Shown here one piece after another: positions 43,582 to 56,532 of a DNA stretch of 64,000 nucleotides. Position 1 is the stretch's first letter. Each line of letters begins with the position of its first letter. The position numbers and the translations under genes were made by a program. Where the stretch lies: contig JAFMOC010000002.1 of assembly GCA_019802505.1 (NCBI GenBank), positions 37,501-101,500 on the forward strand, given 5' to 3'. The notes below the pieces were generated by a model, which worked only from the letters and a program-made list of their open reading frames with translations, did not search any database and had not been told where the DNA came from. Source of the DNA: Corydoras sp. C115 (Eukaryota; Chordata; Actinopteri; Siluriformes; Callichthyidae).

Positions 43582-43940
43582 TACTCTCATCAATGAATTC
43601 ATTCATTCATTATCTTCTGCTTTATCCTATATTAGGGTTGTGGGGGGTTCCCCATGTCCATCCAGGGGAGAACATTTCGGGCACTGGGCAGACACACCCA
43701 GGACAGGGCGCCAATCTATCACTGGGCACACACTCACACAAACACACTCTACATGGGGCAATTTGGAGAACTCAGTTGATTTGATCCATGTTTTTGGACT
43801 GTGGGAAGAAACCGGAGAACCCGGAGGAAACCCACGCGGACACGGGGAGAACATGGAAACTCCACCCAGATGGGGATTCAAACCGGGAATCCCAAGTGCT
43901 GAGAGGCAAACGTGCTAACCACTAAGCCACCGTGCCGACC
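43582..43940 (-). mobile_element. V-SINE copy with 14-bp target duplication
   Basis: AAAATAATAATACT occurs at 43568-43581 and 43941-43954. The copy is full length, minus orientation, with a head ending 'gccgacc'. Confidence 0.9.
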
Positions 43941-44096
43941 AAAATAATAATACTAAAAAATAAAATGCCTAATTATGTAGATAGGTAGAACAATTATTGC
44001 TTACAGATTGGAACCTAATAAGCTTAATTTTTAATGAATTGATTAATTTGCTGTTGTATAACAACAGTAATTTTTTTATTTTTGGATAAATTTTAG

Positions 44097-44444
44097 GGCG
44101 GCACGGTGGCTTAGTGGTTAGCACGTTCGCCTGTCAGCGCTAGGTAGTCCCGGTTCGAATCCCAATCTGGGTGGAGTTTCCATGTTCTCCCCGTGTCCGC
44201 GTGTGTTTCCTCCGGGTTCTCCGGTTTCCTCCCACAGTCCACAAACATGGATCAAGTCAATTGAATTCTCCAAATTGCCCCGTATAAAGTGTGTCTGTGT
44301 AAGTGAGTGTGTGCCCAGCGATAGATTGGCGCCCTGTCCTGGGTGTATCTGCCCAGCGCCCGAGACATTCTCCCCTGGATGGGCATGGGGAACCCCCCCG
44401 CGACCCTAATAGAGGATAAAGCGGAAGATAATGGATGGATGGAT
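44097..44444 (+). mobile_element. V-SINE copy
   Basis: Complete plus-strand copy. Its last bases (aagcggaagataatggatgg...) are the same as the 3' end of the Rex3 LINE at 45547. It is followed by a GTA/AAT-rich microsatellite. Confidence 0.92.
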
Positions 44445-44458
44445 TATTGTTATTATTT

Positions 44459-44508
44459 GTAGTAGTAGTAGTAGTAATAGTATTAATAATAATAATAATA
44501 ACAGCAAT

Positions 44509-44553
<45 letters not shown>

Positions 44554-44563
44554 CATCATCATC
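44459..44563. repeat. Compound (GTA)n-(AAT)n-(ATC)n microsatellite
   Basis: GTA x5, then interrupted AAT (longest run 44511-44553), then ATC x4. Confidence 0.92.
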
Positions 44564-45546
44564 ATGCCTACACTTTTACTTACAGGACTTTTACAGAATC
44601 ATACTCTAAGTTAGCCCTCTCTTTCATTGTGACTAGTCCAGTCATTCTGCAATTAAAAAGGGCCTTTCACAAACTGCTTTAATTAAGTAAAAAAGATACA
44701 AATATAAAATGCAAAGCTGGGTGCTTAATTTTTATACACTCATGGCAATGTGATTAAATAAAACACCAAAATGTATTAATTGATTAATGTATATACACAC
44801 ACTACCTAATCAGGGATATTATAAACTTGTAATCTTTAGTTACATTCTTGTTTTGTAATAGCAGTAATTATGTAACATGTCGATTTTGATACAAATACAC
44901 ATTTGATTCTCTTTAATATTATACTTTTTACTCATGCTTATCAAGGATGTTATAATTTTAGAGAGGTTTATAAATCTAAAGAAATACATTAAAAACATGC
45001 AGAACATGCAGGAATTTTGCAGTGACAGGTTTTATTAATTAAATAAAATCCATAAACCATATATGCAGAAACCACTCACTGTCATTTTTCGGGAAACTGC
45101 ATACATGAGTAAATTTAATTATAGACAGTGTCTTTATGATGGAATGAACTGCTTATGCCATGCCATGCTTACGCTGCTTGTTATTTGGTCTCATGACAAA
45201 GTAGATCCAACAACATGCATGCTTATACTACTAGGCTGCAGTCCAGTACTCTAAAGTGTATGTCCTTCTGCATGCAGTCTCTAATTGCCAAGCACATAAA
45301 ATAAATTCTTATAAGGTAACTCATTCTGCGATGTTACTGAATTAACTTGAGAGGAGTGAGCCAGAAGTTCTCTTTTAAGTGATGCTACAGATCTTTTTTC
45401 TACAGAGGGTAATTCATATTAAGATTTGCTTGACTGTCTCCTGCTTTATATTACAGGAAAAATAATTGTGTTAGTATGTGACTGAGGAAGGAAAAATGAA
45501 ACTAGAACAACAGTGTACAACGGTGAATTATTAAGAGGGGGTACTT
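44564..45546. other. grin2d intron with a weak Tc1 scrap
   Basis: 'aaaaagggcctttcacaaactgc' (about 44655-44680) and 'atttttatacactcatggca' (44728) resemble decayed Tc1 sequence. Nothing else recognised. Confidence 0.4.
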
Positions 45547-45743
45547 CCATCCATCCATTATCTTCCGCTTGTCTGGGGTTCGGGTCGCGGGGGCAAACCA
45601 AGTAGGGAGACCCAGACTTCCCTCACCCCAGCCACCTCCACCAGTTCAACTGGGGGAACCCCGAGGTGTTCCCAGACTAGCTGGGAGATATAATCCCTCC
45701 AGCATGTCCTCTCCTCCCAGCTGGACTTGCCTGAAACACCTCC

Positions 45744-46700
45744 CTAGGGAGGCGCCCAGGAGGCATCCTTACCAGATGCCCGAACCACCTCAACTGGCTC
45801 CTTTTGAAGCGGAGGAGTAGTGGCTCTACTCCAAGTCTCTCCCGGATGACCGAGATCTCTAAGTGAGAGCCTAGCCACCCTGCGGAGAAAACCCATTTCG
45901 GCTGTTTGTATTCGTGATCTTGTTCTTTCGGTCATTACCCAAAGCTCATGACCATAGGTGAGGGTAGAAATATAGATGAACTGGTAAATCGAGAGCCTTG
46001 CCTTATGGCTTAGCTCCTTTTTCACCACAACAGACCAGTATCACTGCTGACCCCGCGCCGATCTGTCTGTCAATCTCATGCTTCATCTTACCATCACTCG
46101 AGAACAAGACCCAGAGATACTTAAATTCCTCCACTTGAGGCAATATCTCATTCCTGAGGATTACTGAGAACCATTTGGTTTGCAGCTTCACACTCGGCTG
46201 CAAACCAATCCAGTAAGAGCTGAAGTTCCCCTTCATCCCTTGGCTGCACCTAGAAATTCTGTCCATATAAATTATGAACAGAATAGTTGACAAAGGACAG
46301 CCCTGGCAGAGTCCATCCCTCACTGGAAACAAGTCAGACTTACTGCTTGCCATGTGAACCAAGCTCCTGCTCCGCACATACAGGAACTGAATGGCTTGTA
46401 GTAAGGAGCCATGTACCCCATATTCGTGAAGCACCTCCTACAAAATACCCAGAGGAACACAGTCAAAATCTTTCTCCAGATCCACAAAACACATGTAGAC
46501 TGGTTGGGCAAACTCCCATGGACCCTGGAGTAAAGAACTGCACTGCTCCTCCTGAATCTGAGGCTCGACTATCAGTCGGATTCTCTTCTCCAGTACCCCT
46601 GCGTAGACTTTGCCAGGGAGGATGAGGAGTGTAATTCCTCTGTAATTGGAACACATCCACCTGTCCCCATTTTTAAAAACACCACCACCCCCGTCTGCCC
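45744..46700 (-). pseudogene. Rex3 reverse transcriptase and C-terminal domain remnant
   Basis: Blocks in order on the minus strand: 'LHSSSSLAKSTQGYW', 'EEQCSSL', 'EKDFDCVP' (first catalytic Asp region), 'HEYGVHGSLLQAIQFLY', 'VRDGLCQGCPLSTILFIIYM', 'EILPQVEEFKYLWVLFSSDG', 'KKELSHKARLSIYQFIY', 'STLTYGHELWVMTERTRSRI' and 'FLRRVARLSLRD'. The segment that should hold the FADD catalytic motif, between DRIS and EILPQ, is replaced by about 30 unrelated codons, so the enzyme is inactive. Confidence 0.82.
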
Positions 46701-47260
46701 GTCCAGAGGCACTGCCCCCGATGACCATGCAATGTTGAAAAGGCATGTCAGCCAAGACCGGCAAACAACATCCAAAGCTTTGAGGAACTCCGGATGGATC
46801 TCATCCACCCCTGAAGCCCTGCCACCAACTACCTTAGCAACTTCAGCCCCAGTGATGGATAACTCTCCTCCCAGGTCCTCTGACTCTGCCTTCTCTCGGG
46901 AGGGCATATTGGTGGGATTGAGAAGGTCCTTAAAATATTCCTTCTACCGCCTAATGACGTCCCCAGTCGAAGTCAACAGTGCACCACCTCCACTATACAC
47001 TGTGTCAATAGCACACTGCTTTCCCCTCCTGAGTCCCCTGACAGTTTGCCAGAATCTTCTTGGAGCCGACCGAAAGTCACTTTCCAAGGCCACAAATCGC
47101 CTGGCATGTCGGTACCGGTTAGCTGCTTCTGGAGTCCCACAAGCCAACCATGCCTGATATGACTCCTGCTTGACGGCATTAACTACTTTGCGACCACAGC
47201 TCCTGTCTGCCACCTCAACAATAGAGGAACGGAACATAGCCCATTCAGACTCAATGTCCC

Positions 47261-47930
47261 CTATCCCAGAATGCGGTTCAAGCTCTGACGGAGGTGAGAG
47301 TTGAACATTACACGTTTATACGTTTTGGTCTGCCTGGTCTGACCTGTATCTTCCCCCGCCACCTGATTCAACTCACCACCAGGTGGATCAGTTGACAGCT
47401 CAGCTCCTCTCTTTACCTGAGTGCCCAAGACACATGGCCGCAAGTCCAATGACACAACTACAAAGTCGATCATTGAACTGCGACCTAGGGCATCCTGGCG
47501 CCATGTGCACTTATGGACACCCTAGTGCTCAAACATGGTTTTCGTGATTCGTGATAAACCATGATTTGCACATAAGTGCAACTGAACACTGCTTGGGTTT
47601 AATTGGAGAGGTCGTTCCTCCCAATCACACCTCTCCAGGTCTCACTGTTATTGCCCACGTTAGCGTTGAAGTCTCCCAGTAGGACGACAGTCTCCAGTGG
47701 GACCACTTTCCCATAACCCCCTAACAGACTCTAAGAAGGCTGAGTACTCCGAACTGCCGTTGGGCGCATAAGCGCTCACAATAGTCAGAACCCATTCCCC
47801 AACCCGAAAGCCTAGGGAAGCTACCCTCTTGTCCACCGGAGAAAACCCCAACATACACGCATCAAGCCAGAGGCCACGAGAAAGCCCACATCTGCCCAAC
47901 GCCTATTGCCATGGGCAACTCCTGAAAAGA
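47261..47930 (-). pseudogene. Rex3 endonuclease remnant
   Basis: 'VLTIVSAYAPNGSSEYSAFL' and 'SVRGLWESGPTGD' are the middle of the endonuclease; further on 'MIDFVVVSLDLRP' and 'VKRGAELSTD' are its C-terminal part. The region between is out of frame. Typical RTE-type arrangement upstream of the RT. Confidence 0.75.
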
Positions 47931-48745
47931 ACAGAAAGTTCTCTAGAAAAGTCCAGGATCGTGATGCCCAGGTCCCTGTCTCCGGACACTGCCCGATCCA
48001 CAACGCACTGAACCCCTATTACTGCCCGTCCTACAGGTGGCGAGCCCATTCGAGGGGGGCACATGTAACTCCTTCGGGCTGGGCCCGGTCGGGCAGCATG
48101 AGAAAGTGCCCGATGACCAGACGCTCGCTGACGAACACTATCCCTGGGCCTGGCTTCAGGGTGGAGCCCCCGATAACCCTAACTCGGGCAGGGTACACGT
48201 GTTCCTGAATTTTTTATTCCTAAGGGTTTGTTTGGACCACTCTTTGTCTGACCCATCATCTAGGACTAATTTGCCTTGGGAAACCCTACAAGGGGCTTTT
48301 GCCCCGGTAACATAGCTCCTGTTAGCATTCAAGCACGCAAACCCCTCCACCCCGATAAGGAGGAGAGGGGGTACTTTCTACAAGAATTAACTTTGAAATT
48401 GGCTCCCCATAGTATACCTAAAGCTTTTTTACGGTATTTTTTTAATTTAGACCCATCATAAACTTTTATGTTATGACATAAAGATTAAGATTATGATAAT
48501 GGAGCAACAGTATGTGCAAATACGAAACTGTACAAAACGGTGCAAAACATATGGAGTTTAAATGCATGAGATGGAAAGAAAGATGGTGCCAGCAAGTAGG
48601 GAAAAAGGTGCCAGAGATCAATCAGGGTTGAGAGAGGTGATATCAACTAGTGTCTGGCTGAGGGGCAGATAAGAAAACAGAGGTGAGATGAAATAAAAAT
48701 AAATAAATAAATGGCAAAAGTCAGCAAGAGAGCAAAAGTACAAAC

Positions 48746-48906
48746 CCCGTTTTAAGATTAGTGATGGCTTCCTCCACTCCTTTCTGGTTATATTTGACCA
48801 TGTAGTGATGCATGTCAGGGTAATTACTGCGGATGTTCTTCTCTGTGCTACCATTTGGGACTGTTCCGAATTTAAGTGGTGGATACTGCTCTGTCGGATG
48901 CTGAAA
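48746..48906 (-). CDS. grin2d: GluN2D, exon after M3 (start of S2)
   Basis: A 161-bp exon with acceptor 'ctctattttctcag' and donor 'gtttgt' (a weaker donor than its neighbours). It encodes FQHPTEQYPPLKFGTVPNGS, then TEKNIRSNYPDMHHYMVKYN and QKGVEEAITNLKTG. GTVPNGSTE is the conserved loop whose Ser and Thr contact the glutamate gamma-carboxylate in GluN2 subunits. It starts in phase 0 after the Lys-Lys of the M3 exon and ends two bases into a Gly codon finished by the next exon. QYPPLKFGTVPNGSTEKNIR is closer to GluN2D than to GluN2A/B as I remember them. Confidence 0.97.
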
Positions 48907-48962
48907 CTGAGAAAATAGAGAATTACAACGTTATATACAGTGTATATATATATTGATAACAA

Positions 48963-50702
48963 CGTATGAACACTTTATTTTTTCAGAAATAATGTAATCT
49001 ACACTGATCAACATTTGAAGGATTTTTTGTAAGGAGTACCCCATTTCAACATAATAGTGTTTTACAAAATAAACAAAGTATTTCAAAATAAAACTTTTTT
49101 ATTTTAAAAAGTGTGATGACCATAATTAGTGAACACCAATGACTGTAGCACAGAGGACCCTGCTGTCGGAGGGTTTCAGTCATTTTGGAAAAGCTCACCA
49201 TTTTGCAAAGTCAGTGAAAACTGAAAAGTGAGGGTGCCAGTTAAGTAGTGTTTTGTCAAATAAATAAAGAAATTAGCACCAGGTGCCAGATTAACACCAG
49301 AATCTTGCAGGTATCTGAAAGTGTTCTCTAATTTGAATCAGTGTTCTTTTGTACTTATCCCATTTATGCTGTGTTTAATAATATATACAATTTATGAAAT
49401 AAGCTAAAAATACAGCTATTAATACTCCTATTATGATAAATTAACATAGGTCCACAGAGTGACCTTGACATTTAGTAAATTGTGTTCTCTAATCTCCAAT
49501 GTATATACAATATAAATATGATATAGATGTTCCTTTACTTTTGAAACACTGTCTGTCTTTCCATCCATCCATCCATTCAGCTATAATTCTATAGAGCTGT
49601 AGTAATTTTTCTTTCTAAAAATATTTGCTCTTACTATCGCTGTGAAATCAGTGAAATTTAACCTCATCAGTCCTCACCCAATCGCTCAATAGTTATGTTT
49701 TTGTTAGTTCACAAATTTTTTAATTCAAATAATTGTAACATTTTTCTCCTTCAGTAGTCTTTTTAGAATTCTAGTACTCAGAATTCTCTACGCAACAAAA
49801 AATATAGCACATTAAGAGGTTAAACACGCAATGGAAAAAATATAAGACAATTAAAAATCATTAGTAGTCTTTTGTTGCTCAATCTGTCCGTAGTTGACAT
49901 TTGACAGGAACTTAACTTTATATTAAAATTAAGAACTCTCTCATTTTTTAAATCTTTTGCATGCATTTGTTTAAAATAATAGTCCTTTTTTTTTACAGTA
50001 TTTTTACTGCGTGTAAGATCAAATCATACATCAATATTCTCAAAATCATACACATTTGTGAACCACAGTGTGCGTTACTGCATAGCATAGTAGAACACAT
50101 TAATGACATTTCTCACACTAGAGAGGGTAAAAAAACAGGACTCATGCTGTGATCTATTGCTCTATCTTGCCTCTCCAGCACTATGTGAGAAAGTGTATGA
50201 CACAATAATATTGTGCAATTTCTCCCACAACAGATTTGAAAAAAATGATAGAATGTTCAAAGTGCAAGAGAGTAAGAAAAATGTATGTAATGTGTTCCTG
50301 TTTAGAAATCTGGTTTAATACACTATATGGACAAATGTTTTATTATATGGCTCTCAAACATTTGATGTTGATATTTCATTTAGTCCCATTAAAATAGGTT
50401 TAAAAAATAAAGCAAATAGCCATGCATAAACTCTGTGTCTTTGAACTAATGCATTTGGTCTATACAGTGTAACTCAGTACACAGGAATAAAAACTATTTA
50501 CAACAGCCAGTTTAAAAATTATTTGAATAGCCACTTCATTACAGACACTTTTTCTTGACTGACTAGCTTCTCCATATAAACATTTAAAGGTTACTCTGGA
50601 CTGTGGCATAAGAAACAAGTAAGCAAGTGTTCATTAAATCAATTTTAGAGTAAATGCACATAAAAATTGGACAATCAAATAATGCTAGTGAAGGCATAGT
50701 TG
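48963..50702. other. grin2d intron, no feature recognised
   Basis: AT-rich. Only a short (CCAT)4 at 49561-49575 stands out. Confidence 0.45.
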
Positions 50703-50782
50703 GTTATTGGTGCCAGAATAACTAGGGTTAATATCCTAATATTACTTAAGATATTAACCCTAGTTATTCTGGCACCAATAAC
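50703..50782. repeat. Perfect 33-bp inverted repeat (hairpin) with 14-nt loop
   Basis: The arm 'gttattggtgccagaataac' plus 13 more bases (50703-50735) is repeated as its exact reverse complement at 50750-50782. The loop is 'ctaatattacttaa'. The arms are mixed sequence, not simple A/T. If transcribed with grin2d it would fold into an unbroken 33-bp stem. Confidence 0.95.
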
Positions 50783-51059
50783 TTATGGATTTGTAATAAG
50801 TTTACATGTCCTCTGTGTGCCACTCACTCATTGAAAAGACAAACCAAAAAGTAAAATGGATATGCACAATTATCCACTGACCATATCACTTTTAGGAGTT
50901 TCAGTAAAATAGCCAATAATGCTGTCCAGAATGCTAAACTTACAAACAATCGTTATATATTTAACAGTGTTAACATTAAAACACAGATCAAATTCAAACT
51001 GGATCTTCATAACACACAGGCCTTCTTTCTCCCTCTCAACTTTCTGCTGCATAACTTTT

Positions 51060-51410
51060 GGGCATTTATATTTGTTCTGAGACTTTTATCCAATGAAACC
51101 TACAAGTGCGAGAACAACACAAGTCCATAGTTTAAGGCAAATCAGCTGAACTGAAATCATTTGCTGATCTGGTTTCAATGCCATCTAATGCAATTCTCTT
51201 CTCACCCTTTTTAAAACAAATGACATAATGAAGAGATGTGTCTGGAGATTTTTCTTGAAACTTGATGTCTTACCATTACGGACAGAGTCAGGAAGATCGT
51301 TCTGTAATTTAGCAGAGGTAAAGACTATGGAGGGAGAATTGGCTCTAAGATGAGGTTGAAAAACCAAGCGGCATATCTGGATGCTGTGGCTGATCAGCTT
51401 CATTCCTCTG
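51060..51410 (-). mobile_element. L2-type LINE, short 3' copy
   Basis: On the minus strand it reads an ORF2 C-terminus ('RANSPSIVFTSAKLQNDLPD', 'SSFKKNLQTHLF') followed, after 60 bases, by the L2 tail ('cttgtaggtttcattggata', 'aaagtctcagaac'). The order ORF end then tail is correct, so this is one 5'-truncated insertion, fairly diverged. Confidence 0.68.
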
Positions 51411-54400
51411 TAATCACTGCAACTTTACTGCAACTTTGCCCATTACCCTAATTAACTTTATGTAATAATTAAAAATTGCTCTCACTTCCTTCTTCCTAAT
51501 CCATCTGATTTACTTTCTCCACATCATCCAACCTTTTCCCTTCTATGTTCTACATAGATTAGCTTCTCAGAGTACTCTTTGTACATTTTCAGCATATCCT
51601 CACTTATTAACACATTATCATTTGGATTCTTTGTCATGAAAATCTGCCGTATTCCTCTTTCAGCTCTGTTCCTTTGGCCAATCGATGCAAGTTTTTTTCA
51701 CCCTTCTTTGTGTCCAACCTCTCATAATTTTTGCATCTTTTTGCTTTGTCTTAGAACTAATCTACCTGTACCCCTGTCTATACTTCTTATCTCCTGTTTC
51801 CTTTTTACCAACATCTTCCTTTTTAAGCATGTTTCTGTGCCCAGATTTCACAAAAGACTGACCACATTTGCTACTTTTTCACAACTCTCTCATCTCTTTT
51901 CTTGGTTCTTACCTCAAGTTCATCTTTTTCCTTACAACTAAAGGCATCCTATAACCCCCCATCCAATGTTGTCTGTTCTTTCATAAGCCACCAATTTACA
52001 ATTTCGTTTAGGTTTTGCCTACTACTTTTTCTCTTGAAATATTTATGTAGTTTTGTAATCACCATCCTTTCAGCAAAAATCTACCACCCTTTGACCTGTC
52101 CCAATATTCTAAATTTACATTGCACCAACACCTTTTCATCACCTGTTTCCTTTACCACCATGCCCATGGAAGACAGCCTATCACAACTCCTAATTACACC
52201 TATTCACACAATCACCACTTTGTGTATTATCACCAAAAAATATTTCTACTTACTCTAAAAATCTTTATTTTTCTCCATCTCAAGATTTTTTGTTCACCCT
52301 TGTATATCATGCTCTGTGCTTGCAAAGACAGATTAAAAGAGACACAGCTGCACATGCCTGGGGATCCCAGTGATGGCAAATGCAGAAGTGAGTGCACAGG
52401 TGCGGGTGCAAACAGAAACAAAGGTAATGTGGCAGTGTAAAACCTGCAACTTCACTTTCTATTAAGACAAGGTGACTGTTTTATCGCTTTGTTCCAGACT
52501 GTTACTTCTAGGTCATAATGTAAGTGTGCTAGAGCACATGGTGTATAGAGCACATGGTGAAAATTATGAAATAAGAACAATTAGAGGATCGACTTATTTC
52601 ATTGTACAAATTTTAGACATGACAAAACACTGTTTTTGCTCAATAAATAAATATTTTGTCTTTTAGAAACAAAGTAAAATAATAATTTAACCTTGGAGCT
52701 TACTCTTTTAAATCAAATACCAGAACAAATCAAATAAAAGAAAAAAAAATTGGACTGGGCTAGTTTAAACTAACATTGTTTAAAATTGGGGGGGGATGAA
52801 TAAAGCATTACAAAGTAATATTAAAGTCATTTATGTGGCAGAATATTAGACAGCAACCTATGTATGTATGTTTTATTCCATACCACAGTATGGTATGGAA
52901 CTATACGAAATATACAGTACAACCTAACAAATGAAAAACAAATGAATGGACTCAAACATCATTGTTTGTAGCAGAATAAAAACATTTTAATCAAACAAAA
53001 AAACAGCACTAACACCTAAACAATAGAAACTATGCTTACAGAAGGATAAACGCAAGCAAAATTGGTTGGAAAATTGGTTTCAAAAGACAGGACAGCCTGT
53101 TGTAGTAACCAACAAATCTACGGCTGTACTTCTATAATTGCCAGGGAGATAAGTAAAGCTCATTGCCCTGTTCCTTAGGTATCAGAATCATTGATATTTA
53201 ATAGAAAGTATTCACTTCCTGCCTCTCGCACCACATTTTAACACAAACATTTCAAAGACTATAATTTAACAGTAAAATAATTATTTAAATAAAGATAACA
53301 GCTGACAATCTTTTGAAAATTGATGTTCCAGGATATTCCTCTCCAGTACATGGAGAACAAACAGCACTCCACTTTTTAATGTTTTTTTTTTTCTATTGGA
53401 CTGCAAAATAGACCGTGTCTTAAAACTAAAAGGAAACCCATATTAAATTAAACCAATTTGGCAAGATGTTAAACCTAATTTTGTACTAAAATATGAAAGT
53501 AACGTGTCTGCCATCTTAGATTCAACTTTCGTTTTTTGGAATATTCAATTACACTCTGTTTTCCAAAGATACACCCCTGACTCATTCACTGCGCTCTACT
53601 GACGAATGTCTCCTAGTCCTTCAACCTTACCATGTTGCCAATTCCAACTCCATATCCTACACTGCTGCTTAATAATCTTTCTAACACTATCCGCAGTGCT
53701 TAGACTTCCAGTGTTTCCAATAAATAACTCTTTCGGAAGCACTTCCTATGATAATATATATATTTTTAATGTAGGGATATTCTAGGCAAATAATCATGAA
53801 TGACAATGTTACAGTCAACTGCTTCTTAACTTATTGACTTGTGTTGTACTCTCACTTGTAAGTGGCTTCTGTCAAATGCATGTGTTAAATGATTAAATGT
53901 AAGATGTGTGTGGAACATATAAAACAGGTTAAAAAAAAAAAATCATGATTAAAACAGTAATGTAAATTTATTGATTTTTAATTTAATAAGTTATTCTTGT
54001 GAAAATGGAAAATGGTCTCAGAATGACAAAAAATGACAATTCATAATATTATAAAGGTTGTAGAGTTATGGATTATTTCCAGGAACATGGCAGTGAGTTA
54101 TCTTTAAGTCCCCATATCTTAATCCTTTAAAGCTTTTCTCTGAATCAAGGTATACATCAAGGGTTGTTTAGTGCAGCCACCTAATTTGCAGCAACTCTAC
54201 CTGCCTGTATGGACAAGCAATCCAGCAAAACTAGTGGAAGCTATGCCTCTAAAAACTGCTGTTCTGAAGTTTTAAAGAGGGCCAGTGTGCTACTAGAAAT
54301 GTATCACTATGATAGGTTCTCTAATACAGTAATTATTTTTGATCCATTGGCACATTTTGGACCTGTTATTTTAAGACGGGATTCCAGTGTTAGAATCTGG

Positions 54401-55314
54401 TATTCAAAATTAAACCTTGCAAAATACATAATTAGAAGCAAATGACAATCATGCATTTATAAGCCTACAGATTTTCTCATTTCAAATTTCTAGGAATGTT
54501 ACATCTACAATAGACATTCCTCAAAATGATGGATGATATCTGCAGAGCTACTATGTGCATGTTGCAGTTATTCCAAAGAGGAATGGAAACACCATGCTAG
54601 AACAAGAACTTGCCTTCCCTAAGGTGTAGCCACAATACTGACAGCATGAATATGTAACATGAATATCACCTTTTAACTATGGAAACTATGAGGTTTAGCT
54701 TATTCTGAGAAAAACAGAAGTGGAGTCTATAACATTCACTGCTGAAAAAAGAAAAAGACCAAACACAAAACTGGAAAATTACTGGTGAGAAAATGAGCAA
54801 GAGGTAAGAAAATACATGCCTGAGACCTGACTCACTATTTGTTCATTGCTTATTAATGCATTAATAATACTGTAACAGTTGAGTTTACACACTTGTTCCT
54901 CTTATATACAAAGATCCAATCATGAATTGACATTAATGTTTCAAATTCTCCATTGACTAGTGCAAATCAAAAGCCACTTAAACAGCACTTTATTCATCAT
55001 TATCTTCATCCTTACACTTCAAACGTATTGAATAATTTAAACATTAATGCATCACATCATGATCGTACAAATATGGCCATAAAAAAGCATGGCACAGGCA
55101 TCAGCCTACAAACAAGTTCAGCCACAGTAAAGAGTGTGATTAATACACACGGATCTAACCTTTTTACTTGATATTACAATTAAATTTTTAATCATATGTG
55201 CAATTTGTTTTATACTTTTATTGCTGTGCAATCTGTTTTTCATATTGTCTTCACTCTGTATTATATGCAATGTACATAATTGGGTATTTTTTTATTCAAT
55301 TTTATTTTATATGC
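51411..55314. other. grin2d intron, mostly unrecognised
   Basis: A pyrimidine-rich stretch at 51480-52280 keeps plus-strand frames open without protein similarity. A diverged plus-strand L2 tail lies at 53835-53905. Nothing else identified. Confidence 0.4.
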
Positions 55315-55661
55315 GGCGGCACGTTGGCTTAGTGGTTAGCACGTTCGCCTCTCAGCGCTAGGGATTCCCGGTTCGAATCCCCATCTGGGTGAAGTTTCCA
55401 TGTTCTCCCCGTGTCTGCGTGGGTTTCCTCCGGGTTCTCCGGTTTCCTCCCACAGTCCAAAAACATGGATCAAGTCAACTGAATTCTCAAAACTGCCCCA
55501 TATAGAGTGCGTCTGTGTGAGTGAGTGTGTGCCCAGCGATGGATTGGCGCCCTGTCCTGGGTCTATCTGCCCAGCGCCCAAGACTTTCTCCTCTGGATGG
55601 GCATGGGGAACCACCGCGACCCTAATAGAGGATAAAGCGGGAGATAATGAATGAATGAATT
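55315..55661 (+). mobile_element. V-SINE copy
   Basis: Full-length plus-strand copy inserted in AT-rich sequence; 'attttatt' occurs on both sides, consistent with a target duplication whose exact ends are unclear. Confidence 0.9.
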
Positions 55662-55802
55662 AATTTTATTTAATTTTCATTTTGTATATACTGATATCTA
55701 TTTCTATTACATATTTTTTTTTATTACATATTCATTTTTAAAGTACTTCTTGTAATAGATACATCAGATGTATCTATAACTTTCCCAATTACTGCTGTTG
55801 AG

Positions 55803-55862
55803 AAATGTGAATTTCCCCTACTGTGGGACCAGTAAAGGATTATCTTATCTTATCTTATCTTA
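55803..55862 (+). repeat. LINE 3' tail (Rex1/CR1-like)
   Basis: 'gtgaatttcccctactgtgg' followed by (TTATC)n, the plus-strand version of the tail seen at 1-107 and 1136-1242. Confidence 0.65.
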
Positions 55863-56532
55863 CCAATTCAAAGAATTAAACACTACAGTCAACTGTAATA
55901 ACATAAAAACAGGACAAGCTAGAAAAAAGAAATAGCAAGAAAAATACACTGCCTTAACATACAACCAAATCACCATATGTTATAATAAAGCAGTGTCATG
56001 AGCTCAAACGAGAGCTGAAGGTGATGTTTTTAATACATAAACATCAGAGAAGCCAACACATATGCACATGTAAAAACAGGACTGACTTAAATTTGACAAT
56101 TAGACAAAATCGGCCAAGTAAGTCAGGTTGAAATACAAACAAGGAAGAAACGTTAATTAACACGTCCGATAATAATAACAAGACAAAAGGCTAATCAACA
56201 AAGACTAATAATCTTATTAACAATCAAGGACAAAGGAACAAATGACTAGAATACATTAGATGCAGACTGGATGATGAAGAAAATTAAACTAAAAGTCCAA
56301 TCCTGACACAGCTTAAGTTTAACTGTATTAATATATAACATTGTATAATCGAGAATTGCCATGAAGCAGCTTGATATGAATCCAAGTGTGTGCAATATGT
56401 ACTTTAGGGAAGTACAAACTTTCCCAACACTGCTGGGATAAACCTTTTGCTATGGCTAGGTGAATGGCAAACACCTTAATTTATTAATTAAGCAATGTGT
56501 TGCAGCACATTATAAATGTGTCACTCTCAGCC

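Larger units (their letters stand above)
45547..48360 (-). mobile_element. Rex3 (RTE-clade) LINE, nearly full length but dead
   Basis: On the minus strand it carries an AP-endonuclease part, an RT part and a post-RT domain, ending in a short 3' UTR and a (GGAT)n tail at 45547. The binding sites of both degenerate primers widely used to amplify Rex3 from fish are recognisable from memory: one near 46297-46313 (caaaggacagccctg) and one near 46681-46699 (ccaccacccccgtctgcc). Stops, shifts and an internal deletion abolish function. It fills part of the 5.8-kb grin2d intron between two S2 exons, in the same orientation as the gene. Confidence 0.88.

Noticed and set aside
51579..52440. Consecutive plus-strand open frames of 106-120 codons
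   Set aside because: Pyrimidine-rich DNA gives Leu/Phe/Ser-rich frames; there is no similarity, no splice structure and no start context. Left as unexplained intron sequence.
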